From Bacillus cereus (lineage in GTDB: Bacteria; Bacillota; Bacilli; Bacillales; Bacillaceae_G), in assembly GCF_002584535.1 (NCBI RefSeq), contig NZ_NUOT01000088.1, positions 1 through 45,492 of the forward strand: DNA of 45,492 nucleotides, read 5' to 3'. A model generated the notes under the pieces. That model had not been told where the DNA came from and did no database searches. It saw only the letters and a list, made by a program, of their open reading frames with translations. Both the position numbers and the translations under genes were made by a program. The first letter of the stretch is position 1. Each line of letters opens with the position of its first letter. This document shows positions 7,762 through 16,359 of the stretch, one piece after another.

Positions 7762-9657
7762 ATGGATATTCTAAAGAAAATTGAACAACATCGAGAAGCA
7801 GAAGAACGTTTACAATGGGAAGGTACGTTTGCGGAGTATTTGGAGCTTGTTAAGGAAAGACCATGGGTGGCTCAAACTGCACACTCTCGCATTTACAATA
7901 TGATTAAAGATGCTGGTATTGAGGAAGTAGAAGGTAGAAGAAAATATAACTTTTTTAGCAATCAGCTATTTGGATTAGAAGATGCATTAGAGCGTCTTGT
8001 AGAAGAATATTTTCATCCGTCTGCGAAACGTTTAGATGTTAGAAAACGGATTTTATTATTAATGGGGCCAGTTAGTGGTGGTAAATCAACGTTAGTTACT
8101 ATGTTAAAACGAGGATTAGAGACATACTCGCGTACAGATCGCGGAGCCGTTTTTGCGATAAAAGGTTGCCCGATGCATGAAGATCCTCTTCACCTAATAC
8201 CACATCATTTACGTGACGATTTTTACGATGAGTATGGTGTAAGAATTGAAGGGAACTTGTCACCATTAAATGTAATGCGTTTAGAAAAAGAATATGGTGG
8301 AAGAATTGAAGATGTAGTTGTAGAAAGGATTTTCTTCTCTGAAGATCGCCGGACAGGAATTGGTACATTCAGTCCCTCAGACCCAAAATCACAGGATATT
8401 GCGGACTTAACAGGAAGTATTGACTTTTCAACAATTGCAGAATATGGTTCAGAGTCAGATCCGCGTGCATATCGCTTTGACGGAGAGCTGAATAAAGCAA
8501 ACCGTGGCATGATGGAATTTCAAGAGATGTTAAAATGTGATGAGAAATTTTTATGGCATCTATTATCACTTACACAAGAGGGGAATTTCAAAGCGGGGAG
8601 ATTTGCACTTATTTCAGCGGATGAATTAATTGTAGCCCATACGAATGAAACAGAGTATCGCTCTTTTATTTCTAATAAGAAAAATGAGGCCTTACATTCA
8701 AGAATTATTGTGATGCCGGTTCCGTATAATTTACGAGCTAGTGAAGAAGAACATATTTATGAAAAGATGATTTATGAAAGTGATGTTTCAAATGTGCACA
8801 TTGCGCCGCATACACTTCGCGTCGCAGCAATGTTTACGATTTTAACACGTTTGAAGGATCCGAAGCGCCCAGATATTGATTTAATTAAAAAGATGCGTTT
8901 ATATGATGGAGAAATGGTCGAAGGTTATAATGCAATTGATGTAGAAGAGTTACAACGTGAATATCAGGATGAAGGTATGAGTGGTATTGATCCACGTTAT
9001 GTTATTAACCGTATTTCCTCTACTATTATTAGAAAAGAAGTACCATCGATTAATGCACTGGATGTATTGCGCTCGTTAAAAGACGGGTTAGATCAGCATC
9101 CATCTATTAGCAACGAAGACCGTGAACGCTATATGAATTTTATTTCATTAGCACGGAAAGAGTACGATGAGATTGCTAAGAAAGAAGTCCAAAAGGCATT
9201 CGTGTATTCGTATGAAGAATCAGCTAAGACGCTTATGGATAATTACTTAGATAACGTTGAAGCATATTGCAATAAATCAAAATTACGGGATCCATTAACA
9301 GGCGAAGAAATGAGTCCAGATGAAAAGCTTATGCGTTCTATTGAAGAACAAATTGGCATTTCAGAAAATGCGAAGAAAGCATTCCGAGAAGAAATTTTAA
9401 TCCGCATTTCTGCGTATGCACGTAAAGGGAAACGTTTTGATTACAACTCACATGAGCGTCTTCGCGAAGCAATCCAGAAAAAATTATTTGCTGATCTGAA
9501 AGATGTTGTGAAAATTACAACATCGACTAAAACACCAGACGAAAATCAGCTGAAGAAAATTAATGATGTTGTAGCACGCCTAATCGATGAACATGGCTAT
9601 AATTCTTCATCAGCGAATGAATTGCTTCGCTATGTAGGTAGCTTGTTGAATCGATAG
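7762..9657 (+). CDS. prkA: PrkA, AAA+ serine protein kinase-like sporulation protein
   Basis: 631 aa. AAA+ core with Walker A GPVSGGKST (102-110) followed by a C-terminal kinase-like region. Classed as a serine protein kinase; later work on the B. subtilis protein reported ATP-dependent protease-like activity and an effect on late mother-cell sporulation. RBS GGGGGAGG precedes ATG. In enterobacteria the homologue YeaG sits beside the DUF444 protein YeaH; here yhbH likewise follows, separated by a repeat element. Likely SigE-controlled. Confidence 0.95.
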   Translation: MDILKKIEQHREAEERLQWEGTFAEYLELVKERPWVAQTAHSRIYNMIKDAGIEEVEGRRKYNFFSNQLFGLEDALERLVEEYFHPSAKRLDVRKRILLLMGPVSGGKSTLVTMLKRGLETYSRTDRGAVFAIKGCPMHEDPLHLIPHHLRDDFYDEYGVRIEGNLSPLNVMRLEKEYGGRIEDVVVERIFFSEDRRTGIGTFSPSDPKSQDIADLTGSIDFSTIAEYGSESDPRAYRFDGELNKANRGMMEFQEMLKCDEKFLWHLLSLTQEGNFKAGRFALISADELIVAHTNETEYRSFISNKKNEALHSRIIVMPVPYNLRASEEEHIYEKMIYESDVSNVHIAPHTLRVAAMFTILTRLKDPKRPDIDLIKKMRLYDGEMVEGYNAIDVEELQREYQDEGMSGIDPRYVINRISSTIIRKEVPSINALDVLRSLKDGLDQHPSISNEDRERYMNFISLARKEYDEIAKKEVQKAFVYSYEESAKTLMDNYLDNVEAYCNKSKLRDPLTGEEMSPDEKLMRSIEEQIGISENAKKAFREEILIRISAYARKGKRFDYNSHERLREAIQKKLFADLKDVVKITTSTKTPDENQLKKINDVVARLIDEHGYNSSSANELLRYVGSLLNR

Positions 9658-9666
9658 TTTGATAAT

Positions 9667-9704
9667 AAAACGCTGTCTCTTATGAAACCAGAGGCAGCGT
9701 TTTT
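9667..9704 (+). terminator. Terminator after prkA
   Basis: AAAACGCTG.CTCT pairs with AGAG.CAGCGTTTT, then T-rich. Confidence 0.9.
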
Positions 9705-9744
9705 GTATCTATCTGATTGAAGTGATAAACCCCCACTATATAAA

Positions 9745-9945
9745 TCCATTTTGATTTTCCAATATCTAAATTGCGGCTATGCAAACAAAAGAAAGTCAAC
9801 ACTCATTTCGTTCCTTTGTTTTTATATGGAATGGGGCAAAGAAGGAACCGACCGCTACTACGCTCGGCAGGATGCTCTCTTCCTACTAAAAATTAGGTTT
9901 TGGGTCGGTATTTCAATCTGTATTTATATCGTGAATGTTTCCTAG
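9745..9945. repeat. Structured interspersed repeat, copy 2
   Basis: Second copy of the element at 2380-2595. Shared blocks: TCCATTTTGATTTT (9745-9758), the GCGGC.ATG core, and GGATGCTCTCTTCCTACTAAAAA..AGGT around 9870-9898. The terminal stem is here ACCGACC (9847-9853) with GGTCGGT (9903-9909), different from copy 1 but still paired. A 64-codon reading frame across it is not credible. The following 9946-10333 is A+T-rich, holds the yhbH leader, and shows nothing else I can name. Confidence 0.65.
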
Positions 9946-10333
9946 AGGCTTGTCCAAACATAATAAATTAAGGCGCAATTTTATGAATTTATTGTCAATT
10001 ATTTTTACAATATGCATATGATAGAGTAACCAACCATTCATACAGAAAAAGCCAACACAATACAATATGTTGCAGAGTGAAGAAGTGTGCAACAATGAAT
10101 TGTGTTTCTTTCTTATCAGATAAAGAAATTTCAATTTAAAATGGATGTTAAAGTCTTGTTAAGGAAGTTCGGGGGAATATGTAAACAAACTATGGTGCCT
10201 TATGATTCTGGAAAAAGTAAATTCTAATGAACAGATCTTTTGTAACTACTTTTGTTGCTAGATCATAACCTCAAATCCGTATATTACTGTTTATTAGAGA
10301 AAATAAGGGAAATTACAGTAAGGAGGGAAAAGG

Positions 10334-11509
10334 ATGGGCGAAGAAAATCAACCAAATTATACAATTTCACAGGAAAACTGGTCCCTCCATCGCAAAGGAC
10401 ATGACGATCAACAACGCCATCAAGAAAAGGTGCAAGAGGCAATTAAGAATAACTTACCAGACCTTGTGACAGAAGAAAGTATCGTTATGTCTAATGGTAG
10501 GGACGTTGTTAAAATACCAATTCGGTCTTTAGATGAATATAAAATTAGATATAACTATGATAAGAATAAACATGTTGGGCAAGGAACTGGTAATAGTAAA
10601 GTTGGCGATGTAGTTGCAAAAGATGGATCAAGTGGCCAAAAGCAAAAGGGACCAGGAAAAGGGCAAGGCGCAGGAGATGCAGCTGGAGAAGATTATTATG
10701 AGGCAGAAGTATCTATTTTAGAATTAGAGCAAGCATTTTTTAAAGAGCTGGAGCTACCTAACTTAAAGCGGAAAGAAATGGATGAAAATCGTATTGAACA
10801 TATTGAATTTAATGACATTAGAAAAACAGGATTATGGGGAAATATTGATAAAAAACGGACGATGATATCAGCTTATAAACGAAATGCCATGAATGGCAAG
10901 CCTGCTTTTCATCCGATTCGTCAAGAAGATTTGAAGTTTCGGACGTGGAATGAAGTGTTGAAGCCAGATTCAAAAGCGGTTGTATTAGCAATGATGGATA
11001 CAAGTGGATCTATGGGGATTTGGGAGAAGTATATGGCACGTAGCTTTTTCTTTTGGATGACAAGATTTTTACGTACAAAGTATGAAACAGTAGATATAGA
11101 ATTTATTGCTCACCATACAGAAGCGAAGGTCGTGACAGAAGAAGAGTTTTTTTCAAAAGGAGAAAGTGGTGGAACAATCTGTTCCTCTGTTTATAAAAAA
11201 GCACTTGAGCTTATAGATGGGAAGTATTCACCGGATCGCTATAATATTTATCCATTTCATTTTTCAGATGGAGATAACTTAACATCAGATAATGCTCGTT
11301 GTGTGAAGCTTGTGCAAGAATTGATGAAGGTATGTAATATGTTTGGGTATGGGGAAGTAAATCAGTATAATCGTCACAGTACACTTATGTCAGCTTATAA
11401 AAATATTAAAGATGAGAATTTCAGGTACTACATTTTAAAACAGAAAGCTGATGTATTCCATGCGATGAAGAGCTTTTTTAGAGAAGAATCAGGTGAGAAA
11501 ATGGCGTAG
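10334..11509 (+). CDS. yhbH: Sporulation protein YhbH (DUF444, VWA-like)
   Basis: 391 aa. DUF444 family, partner of PrkA/YeaG-type proteins. N-terminal signature [14 protein letters not shown], a Gly/Lys-rich linker around 90-120, and a VWA-like fold with the MIDAS motif DTSGSMG near 222-228. Ends in the conserved [11 protein letters not shown]...LMSAYKNI block. Needed for normal sporulation in B. subtilis. Start fixed by AAGGAGGG 6 nt upstream. Intergenic distance from prkA (676 bp) suggests its own promoter, which I could not pin down. Confidence 0.95.
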   Translation: MGEENQPNYTISQENWSLHRKGHDDQQRHQEKVQEAIKNNLPDLVTEESIVMSNGRDVVKIPIRSLDEYKIRYNYDKNKHVGQGTGNSKVGDVVAKDGSSGQKQKGPGKGQGAGDAAGEDYYEAEVSILELEQAFFKELELPNLKRKEMDENRIEHIEFNDIRKTGLWGNIDKKRTMISAYKRNAMNGKPAFHPIRQEDLKFRTWNEVLKPDSKAVVLAMMDTSGSMGIWEKYMARSFFFWMTRFLRTKYETVDIEFIAHHTEAKVVTEEEFFSKGESGGTICSSVYKKALELIDGKYSPDRYNIYPFHFSDGDNLTSDNARCVKLVQELMKVCNMFGYGEVNQYNRHSTLMSAYKNIKDENFRYYILKQKADVFHAMKSFFREESGEKMA

Positions 11510-11530
11510 CCCCTTTTTTAAGGGGTTTTT
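11507..11530 (+). terminator. Terminator after yhbH
   Basis: AGCCCCTT / AAGGGGTT stem followed by T5. Confidence 0.85.
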
Positions 11531-11630
11531 ATTGTAAATAAGATTTGGGTGAAATAGAAATATATATATAACTTTACTTTTTATGTAAAATAGTATATTA
11601 TATAGATATATAATATAACGGTTATTTTCT

Positions 11631-11694
11631 AGGAGGAGCCTGTCACCATAGGCTCCTCCTGTTCTTTTTTAAGCAGCCTGTCGTACAGGTTTTT
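11631..11694 (+). terminator. Tandem terminators in the yhbH-yuaF gap
   Basis: First hairpin: AGGAGGAGCCT (11631-11641) / AGGCTCCTCCT (11650-11660), then GTTCTTTTTT. Second: CCTGT (11677-11681) / ACAGG (11685-11689), then T5. They follow an A+T-rich stretch with TTTACT...TATATT and no reading frame, so they may close a short RNA. The stem holds both a perfect Shine-Dalgarno and its complement. Confidence 0.75.
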
Positions 11695-11795
11695 CTTTTA
11701 AGATGAAATAACTGAAAATTACGAAATATAATTTTTGAAAGAGGTGAGGCATACATATAAGAAAGAGAGAAGCAATGGTGAAAGGAGGATAAGGC

Positions 11796-12344
11796 ATGAC
11801 ATTGTTTGGTTATCCACTTGAAATAATTTATTTATATGGATTTATTATTACTACTATACTTACTGTTATTTATATCTTTTTTGGAGATATATTTGAATCC
11901 ATATTTAGCTTCGGAGGAGGATCTATATCCATTGTAACGTTGCTACTCAGTTTCCTTGCAATGCTTTGTGGGTTTAGTTATATAGGTGAGTACTTATTTT
12001 CTTTGAATAGTATTGTTATTTTTAGTCTCTCTTTTGGTATATCCTTTATTGGTGTTTTTCTAATGAAGATATTGATTTTAAAACCAATTGCAGAAGCTGA
12101 ACAAAATACAGTGCAACGTATGGATGAATTTGTTGGTTGCAAGGGAGAAGTGATTATTACAATACCAAAGGAAGGATTTGGAGAAGTATTAGTCTCTTCA
12201 CAATTTGGAAGCAATGCGATACCAGCTAAGTCAATTGGAAAGAAAGATATTTTACAAGGAACAGAGGTCATGGTTGAGGAAGTTCAAGATGGTGTTTTGC
12301 TTGTAAAAAACATCGCTTATTCTTTAAAAAAACCAAAGTTATAA
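11796..12344 (+). CDS. yuaF: NfeD-like membrane protein YuaF
   Basis: 182 aa. About three to four transmembrane segments in residues 5-95, then a cytoplasmic OB-fold NfeD domain (about 105-178, with GCKGEVIITIPKEGFGEVLV). NfeD proteins are encoded beside flotillins and help to organise membrane microdomains. RBS AAAGGAGG 9 nt before ATG. Thirteen nt separate it from floT, so the two form an operon, as B. subtilis yuaF-yuaG. I did not find a convincing SigW promoter upstream. Confidence 0.9.
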   Translation: MTLFGYPLEIIYLYGFIITTILTVIYIFFGDIFESIFSFGGGSISIVTLLLSFLAMLCGFSYIGEYLFSLNSIVIFSLSFGISFIGVFLMKILILKPIAEAEQNTVQRMDEFVGCKGEVIITIPKEGFGEVLVSSQFGSNAIPAKSIGKKDILQGTEVMVEEVQDGVLLVKNIAYSLKKPKL

Positions 12345-12356
12345 GGGGGAATATGA

Positions 12357-13916
12357 ATGATTCCATTAATTATCGGTGGTGTACTACTCGCAATTTTACT
12401 TTTACTTATTTTGGTGTTTATTACAAAATACCGTACAGTTGGTCCAGATGAAGCATTGATTGTCACCGGGAACTGGCTTGGAGGCGGAAAGAACGTTGTT
12501 ACAACAGATGATGGAAAGAAAATTAAAATTATTCGTGGTGGAGGTACTTTTGTCGTACCGATTATGCAACGAGCAGAACCTCTTAGTTTATTAAACTACA
12601 AATTAGAGGTTGGAACACGTGATACGTATACAAAACAAGGGGTACCAGTTACAGTAAATGGTGTTTCTATTATTAAAGTAGGCTCAACAATTGAAGAAGT
12701 ATCGACAGCGGCTGAGCAATATTTAGGAAAAGAAACAGAAGAGTTAAAGATTGAAGCGAAAGAAGTGTTAGAAGGTCATTTACGTGCTATTTTATCTTCA
12801 ATGACAGTGGAGGATGCTTATAGCAATAGAGAGCAATTTGCACAAAAAGTACATGAAGTTGCTTCGACAGATTTAAAGAAAATGGGACTTCGTATTGTCT
12901 CCTTTACGATTAAAGAAATCATGGATAAAAATGGTTATTTAGATGCTTTAGGTCAACCGCAAATCGCAACAGTGAAACGTGATGCAACAATTGCGAATGC
13001 GGAGCGCGAAAAAGAAGCACGTATTGAAAAAGCTCGTGCAGAAAAAGAAGCAAAAGAAGCTGAATATCAACGTGATGCACAAATTGCTGAGGCTGAAAAG
13101 CATAAAGAATTAAAAGTACAATCGTATAAGAGAGAGCAAGAGCAAGCTCGTGCTGATGCGGACCTTTCGTATGAATTACAGCAGGCGAAAGCACAACAAG
13201 GCGTTACAGAAGAACAAATGCGAGTTAAAATTATTGAGCGTGAAAAACAAATTGAATTAGAAGAAAAAGAAATTGCGCGTCGTGAAAAACAATATGATGC
13301 GGAAGTAAAGAAAAAAGCAGATGCAGATCGTTATGCAGTTGAACAATCAGCGGAAGCCGAAAAAGTAAAACAAATGAAAAAAGCAGATGCAGATCAATAT
13401 AAGATTGAGGCAGAAGCAAAGGCACGTGCGGAAGAAGTACGTGTAGAAGGTTTAGCAAAAGCTGAAATTGAAAAGGCACAAGGGCAAGCAAAGGCAGAAG
13501 TTCAAAAAGCGCAAGGTACAGCGGAAGCGGATGTTATTAGGTTAAAAGGTTTAGCAGAAGCAGAAGCAAAACAAAAAATTGCGGAAGCATTTGAATTATA
13601 TGGGCAAGCAGCAATTATGGATATGGTTCTTAAAATGCTTCCAAGCTATGCGAAAGAAGTTGCAAGCCCACTTAGCAATATTGATAAAATTACTGTTGTT
13701 GATACAGGCGGCGGTGGAAAAAACAGCGGCGCTGGAAAAGTGGCAGGATACGCAACGGATCTAATGGCAACGATGCAAGAAACATTAAAAGCTTCTTCTG
13801 GTATTGACTTAAAAGAACTATTAGAAAGCTTTGCTGGAAAAGGTACTGTGCAGCAAGCGGTAAGTGAGAAGCCTGTTGTGCAAGTAGTGGAAGAAAACGA
13901 GAAAACTGAAAAATAA
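12357..13916 (+). CDS. floT: Flotillin FloT (YuaG)
   Basis: 519 aa. N-terminal membrane-inserted hairpin (about 3-25), an SPFH/band-7 domain (about 25-200, with KYRTVGPDEALIVTGNW), then a long Glu/Ala/Lys-rich coiled coil (about 210-410) with many EA repeats, and a C-terminal oligomerisation tail. Scaffold of lipid microdomains that gathers signalling and secretion proteins. RBS AAGGGGG. Length normal for FloT. Confidence 0.96.
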   Translation: MIPLIIGGVLLAILLLLILVFITKYRTVGPDEALIVTGNWLGGGKNVVTTDDGKKIKIIRGGGTFVVPIMQRAEPLSLLNYKLEVGTRDTYTKQGVPVTVNGVSIIKVGSTIEEVSTAAEQYLGKETEELKIEAKEVLEGHLRAILSSMTVEDAYSNREQFAQKVHEVASTDLKKMGLRIVSFTIKEIMDKNGYLDALGQPQIATVKRDATIANAEREKEARIEKARAEKEAKEAEYQRDAQIAEAEKHKELKVQSYKREQEQARADADLSYELQQAKAQQGVTEEQMRVKIIEREKQIELEEKEIARREKQYDAEVKKKADADRYAVEQSAEAEKVKQMKKADADQYKIEAEAKARAEEVRVEGLAKAEIEKAQGQAKAEVQKAQGTAEADVIRLKGLAEAEAKQKIAEAFELYGQAAIMDMVLKMLPSYAKEVASPLSNIDKITVVDTGGGGKNSGAGKVAGYATDLMATMQETLKASSGIDLKELLESFAGKGTVQQAVSEKPVVQVVEENEKTEK

Positions 13917-13920
13917 AAGC

Positions 13921-13950
13921 GGAAGGCCCCTAGCATTAGGGGCCTTTTTA
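13921..13950 (+). terminator. Terminator after floT
   Basis: AAGGCCCCTA / TAGGGGCCTT with a GCAT loop and T5. Confidence 0.95.
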
Positions 13951-14175
13951 GGATCTAATGCAAAGAGAATATACTACATATATTTCTAGCGGAATTATAT
14001 TCGATGATATCAGTGAAAACAATTGATGGATGAATTCCTTCAATTAGTTAAATTTAATTTGAATAAAGTAAATACAGATTAATGGAGAAATGATTATGTG
14101 TTAAACTACATTAAAATATATTTAATTATAATTCGTTACATAACTTGCTGCAAGAACATTAGGAGGATTAGAAAG

Positions 14176-14232
14176 ATGAGGAAATTGAAAGCAGAGATAT
14201 ACAAGTATGGAAAGATTACTACCTTTTACTAA
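14176..14232 (+). other. Tiny reading frame (18 codons) with strong RBS, perhaps a broken gene
   Basis: AGGAGG at 14161-14166 stands 9 nt before an ATG encoding MRKLKAEIYKYGKITTFY. One base shift after codon 14 would extend the product by about 21 residues to a stop near 14281. It is either a leader peptide or the frameshifted remnant of a small gene; I do not recognise a family. The rest of the 13951-14476 gap is A+T-rich with no other feature I can support. Confidence 0.35.
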
Positions 14233-14476
14233 ACAAGCTTATTTCAAGTGAGATTACAAATAGGATGAACTGTTGTGTATAGAGTAACTCAAACATTTTT
14301 ATGGTCATATAAAAAATATTTTGTAACCCATTTTTATTTTTAACATTCTTTAAAGTTGATAAGAAGCAAGAAATAACTTAGGAAGGCTAATTATATCAGC
14401 ACTATTTTGTAAAAGTATAATTTTATTTAGTGTGTTGTTATCGCAGTTTTTATAAGTAACTAAGGAGATTTAATGT

Positions 14477-15190
14477 ATGAAAAAGAGAATTGTAATCATA
14501 GAAGATGAAGATAATATCCGAGACATATGTAAACGGTACTTGGAAAGAGAAGGATATGAAGTATACACCGCTGTAAATGGAACGGAAGGTTGGGATGTAT
14601 TTCAGCAATATCAACCAGATTTAATTATTTTAGATTTGATGATGCCGAAAAAAGATGGTTGGGAATTATGTGAGGAAATTCGCCAATACTCTAATATCCC
14701 TATTATTATGTTAACAGCTAGGGGAGAGGAAAGAGATCGAATTTTAGGATTAACAATGGGTGCGGATGATTATGTGACAAAGCCGTTTTCACCTCGTGAA
14801 TTAGTATTAAGGGTACAAATTATATTAAGAAGAGGAAATTATGTAACACCACAAACACAAGAACCGGTATCGGAAATGATAGAGTTTTTAGATTTGAAGA
14901 TTTGTCCAACAAAAAGGCGTGTATTTGTTTGTGAACATGAAATCGAGCTAACTGTGAAAGAATTTGAGGTACTTTATCTAATGGCAAAACATCCAAAACA
15001 AGTATTTTCCCGTTCCCAACTTCTTGAACAAATTTGGGGTTTTGAGTATGAAGGATGTACAAATGCAGTTACTGTGTTAATGAGTCGCTTACGTGAAAAA
15101 TTAGAGAAGCATACAACAAAGAGCCGTTGGATTCATACAGTTTGGGGCATTGGTTATCGCTTTGAGCCAGAGGAAGGAAGTCAAGCATGA
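14477..15190 (+). CDS. OmpR-family response regulator
   Basis: 237 aa. Receiver domain (1-115) with acidic pocket EDED, phosphoacceptor Asp in IILDLMMPKKDGW (about 54) and Lys in VTKPFSP (about 103). C-terminal winged-helix DNA-binding domain (about 135-232) ends with IHTVWGIGYRFEP. RBS TAAGGAG. The stop overlaps the kinase start as ATGA, so the two are coupled. It lies just before a secreted PA-like toxin gene, which is its most obvious candidate target, but I could not find a shared operator. Confidence 0.93.
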   Translation: MKKRIVIIEDEDNIRDICKRYLEREGYEVYTAVNGTEGWDVFQQYQPDLIILDLMMPKKDGWELCEEIRQYSNIPIIMLTARGEERDRILGLTMGADDYVTKPFSPRELVLRVQIILRRGNYVTPQTQEPVSEMIEFLDLKICPTKRRVFVCEHEIELTVKEFEVLYLMAKHPKQVFSRSQLLEQIWGFEYEGCTNAVTVLMSRLREKLEKHTTKSRWIHTVWGIGYRFEPEEGSQA

Positions 15191-16245
15191 AATTACGTAA
15201 TCAATTGTTATTGATGAATCTATTAAGTACAAGTATCATGTTAATTTTTATTTGGTACAGTGAAAGGCGAATGTTACTTAGACCGGAACAAACAAAATTA
15301 TTAATAGGAATTGTGATTGTAGCAATGATTGTTTCAACGATTATTTACTGGTTAATGACACGTCCTATTATGAGATCTATTCAAAATTTGATTGCATTAA
15401 CCCAACAGTTTAGTGATAGGCAATTTGGAACGATGTACATAATAGGAAAAGAACCAGAAGAATTTAAGGAATTAGCGACAGCTTTTCAACAAATGGCTAA
15501 AAAATTAGAAGAAAGCTTTACTAAGTTAGAAAAAGGGGAGAAAGCACGTACAGAGTTAATTGCGAATATTTCCCATGACTTACGAACTCCTATAGCTAGT
15601 ATACAATTGATGATAGAAGCGTTACAGGATGGTTTAATTGAGGAACCTAACATGAAAATGCAGTACTTAACGACAATTCTAAACGAAATACAAAGATTAA
15701 GTGGATTAATTAATAATTTGTTCGATCTTTCTAAGTTAGAACTTGGACAAGAAGCATTTCAGCCAAATTTAACACATGTAGATAGCATTCTATTAAAAGT
15801 ACTAGATTCACATTCAATTTTACTAGAGGAAAAAGATATTCAGTTGCAATTGCAAGTTGCGGATACATTGCCACGACTTTGGATTATGCCATGTAAAATA
15901 GCACGAGTTATAGGGAATTTGTTACAAAATGCGATTCGGCATTCTCCTACGTTTGGAACAATTGAGTTAATTGTAGAGGAAAATAAACAGAAACAGCAAG
16001 TCAAATTCACTCTGCGTGATGAAGGAGAAGGGATTTCTTCCGATGACCAATTACGTATATTTGATCGTTTTTTCAGAACAGACCCATCAAGAAGTTCACA
16101 ATCTGGAGGATCTGGACTTGGGCTCGCCATTGCAAAATCGCTAGTTGAAATGCACAATGGGGAAATTGGTGTTCAGGATCGTCCAGATGGAAGACAGGGA
16201 TGTGAATTTTGGTTTACTCTCCCTGTTATATCAGAAAAGAAATAA
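15187..16245 (+). CDS. Sensor histidine kinase
   Basis: 352 aa. Two transmembrane helices (about 8-24 and 38-57) are joined by only about 13 extracytoplasmic residues, so the signal is probably sensed in or at the membrane. A HAMP-like linker follows, then HisKA with the phospho-His in NISHDLRTPIASI (about 137), and HATPase boxes GNLLQNAIRHSP, DEGEGIS, FDRFFRTD and GGSGLGLAI. Partner of the preceding regulator (4-bp overlap). Ligand unknown. Confidence 0.92.
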   Translation: MKLRNQLLLMNLLSTSIMLIFIWYSERRMLLRPEQTKLLIGIVIVAMIVSTIIYWLMTRPIMRSIQNLIALTQQFSDRQFGTMYIIGKEPEEFKELATAFQQMAKKLEESFTKLEKGEKARTELIANISHDLRTPIASIQLMIEALQDGLIEEPNMKMQYLTTILNEIQRLSGLINNLFDLSKLELGQEAFQPNLTHVDSILLKVLDSHSILLEEKDIQLQLQVADTLPRLWIMPCKIARVIGNLLQNAIRHSPTFGTIELIVEENKQKQQVKFTLRDEGEGISSDDQLRIFDRFFRTDPSRSSQSGGSGLGLAIAKSLVEMHNGEIGVQDRPDGRQGCEFWFTLPVISEKK

Positions 16246-16359
16246 GACGGTTGAAAGACTTTTGTAACATTTATGAGAGAGAAATGAAAGCTTTGTTGGC
16301 TATGATGAAGTTAATCTTACTAGTAGATGTTCGAACTCATCTAGAAAACAAGGAGAAAA

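Noticed and set aside
9751-9945. 64-codon reading frame on the plus strand
   Set aside because: It lies wholly in the structured repeat copy 2, has no RBS, and no equivalent frame exists in copy 1.
10260-10330. SigE promoter for yhbH (CGTATATT as -10)
   Set aside because: No acceptable -35 at 13-15 bp; left unassigned.
11700-11790. SigW promoter for yuaF-floT
   Set aside because: TGAAAT is present but no CGTA-type -10 lies at 16-17 bp.
12919-13491. Leucine-rich minus-strand frames opposite floT
   Set aside because: They are mirror products of the Glu/Lys-rich coiled-coil codons of floT, without start signals.
14310-16290. TTTGTAAC shared by the regions before the TCS and the toxin gene as a regulator site
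   Set aside because: A single 8-mer in A+T-rich DNA with no repeat period or consistent promoter spacing.
16246-16359. PlcR box (TATGNAAN4TTNCATA) upstream of the toxin gene
   Set aside because: Searched by eye; TATGAGAGAGAAATG is the nearest string and does not match the second half.
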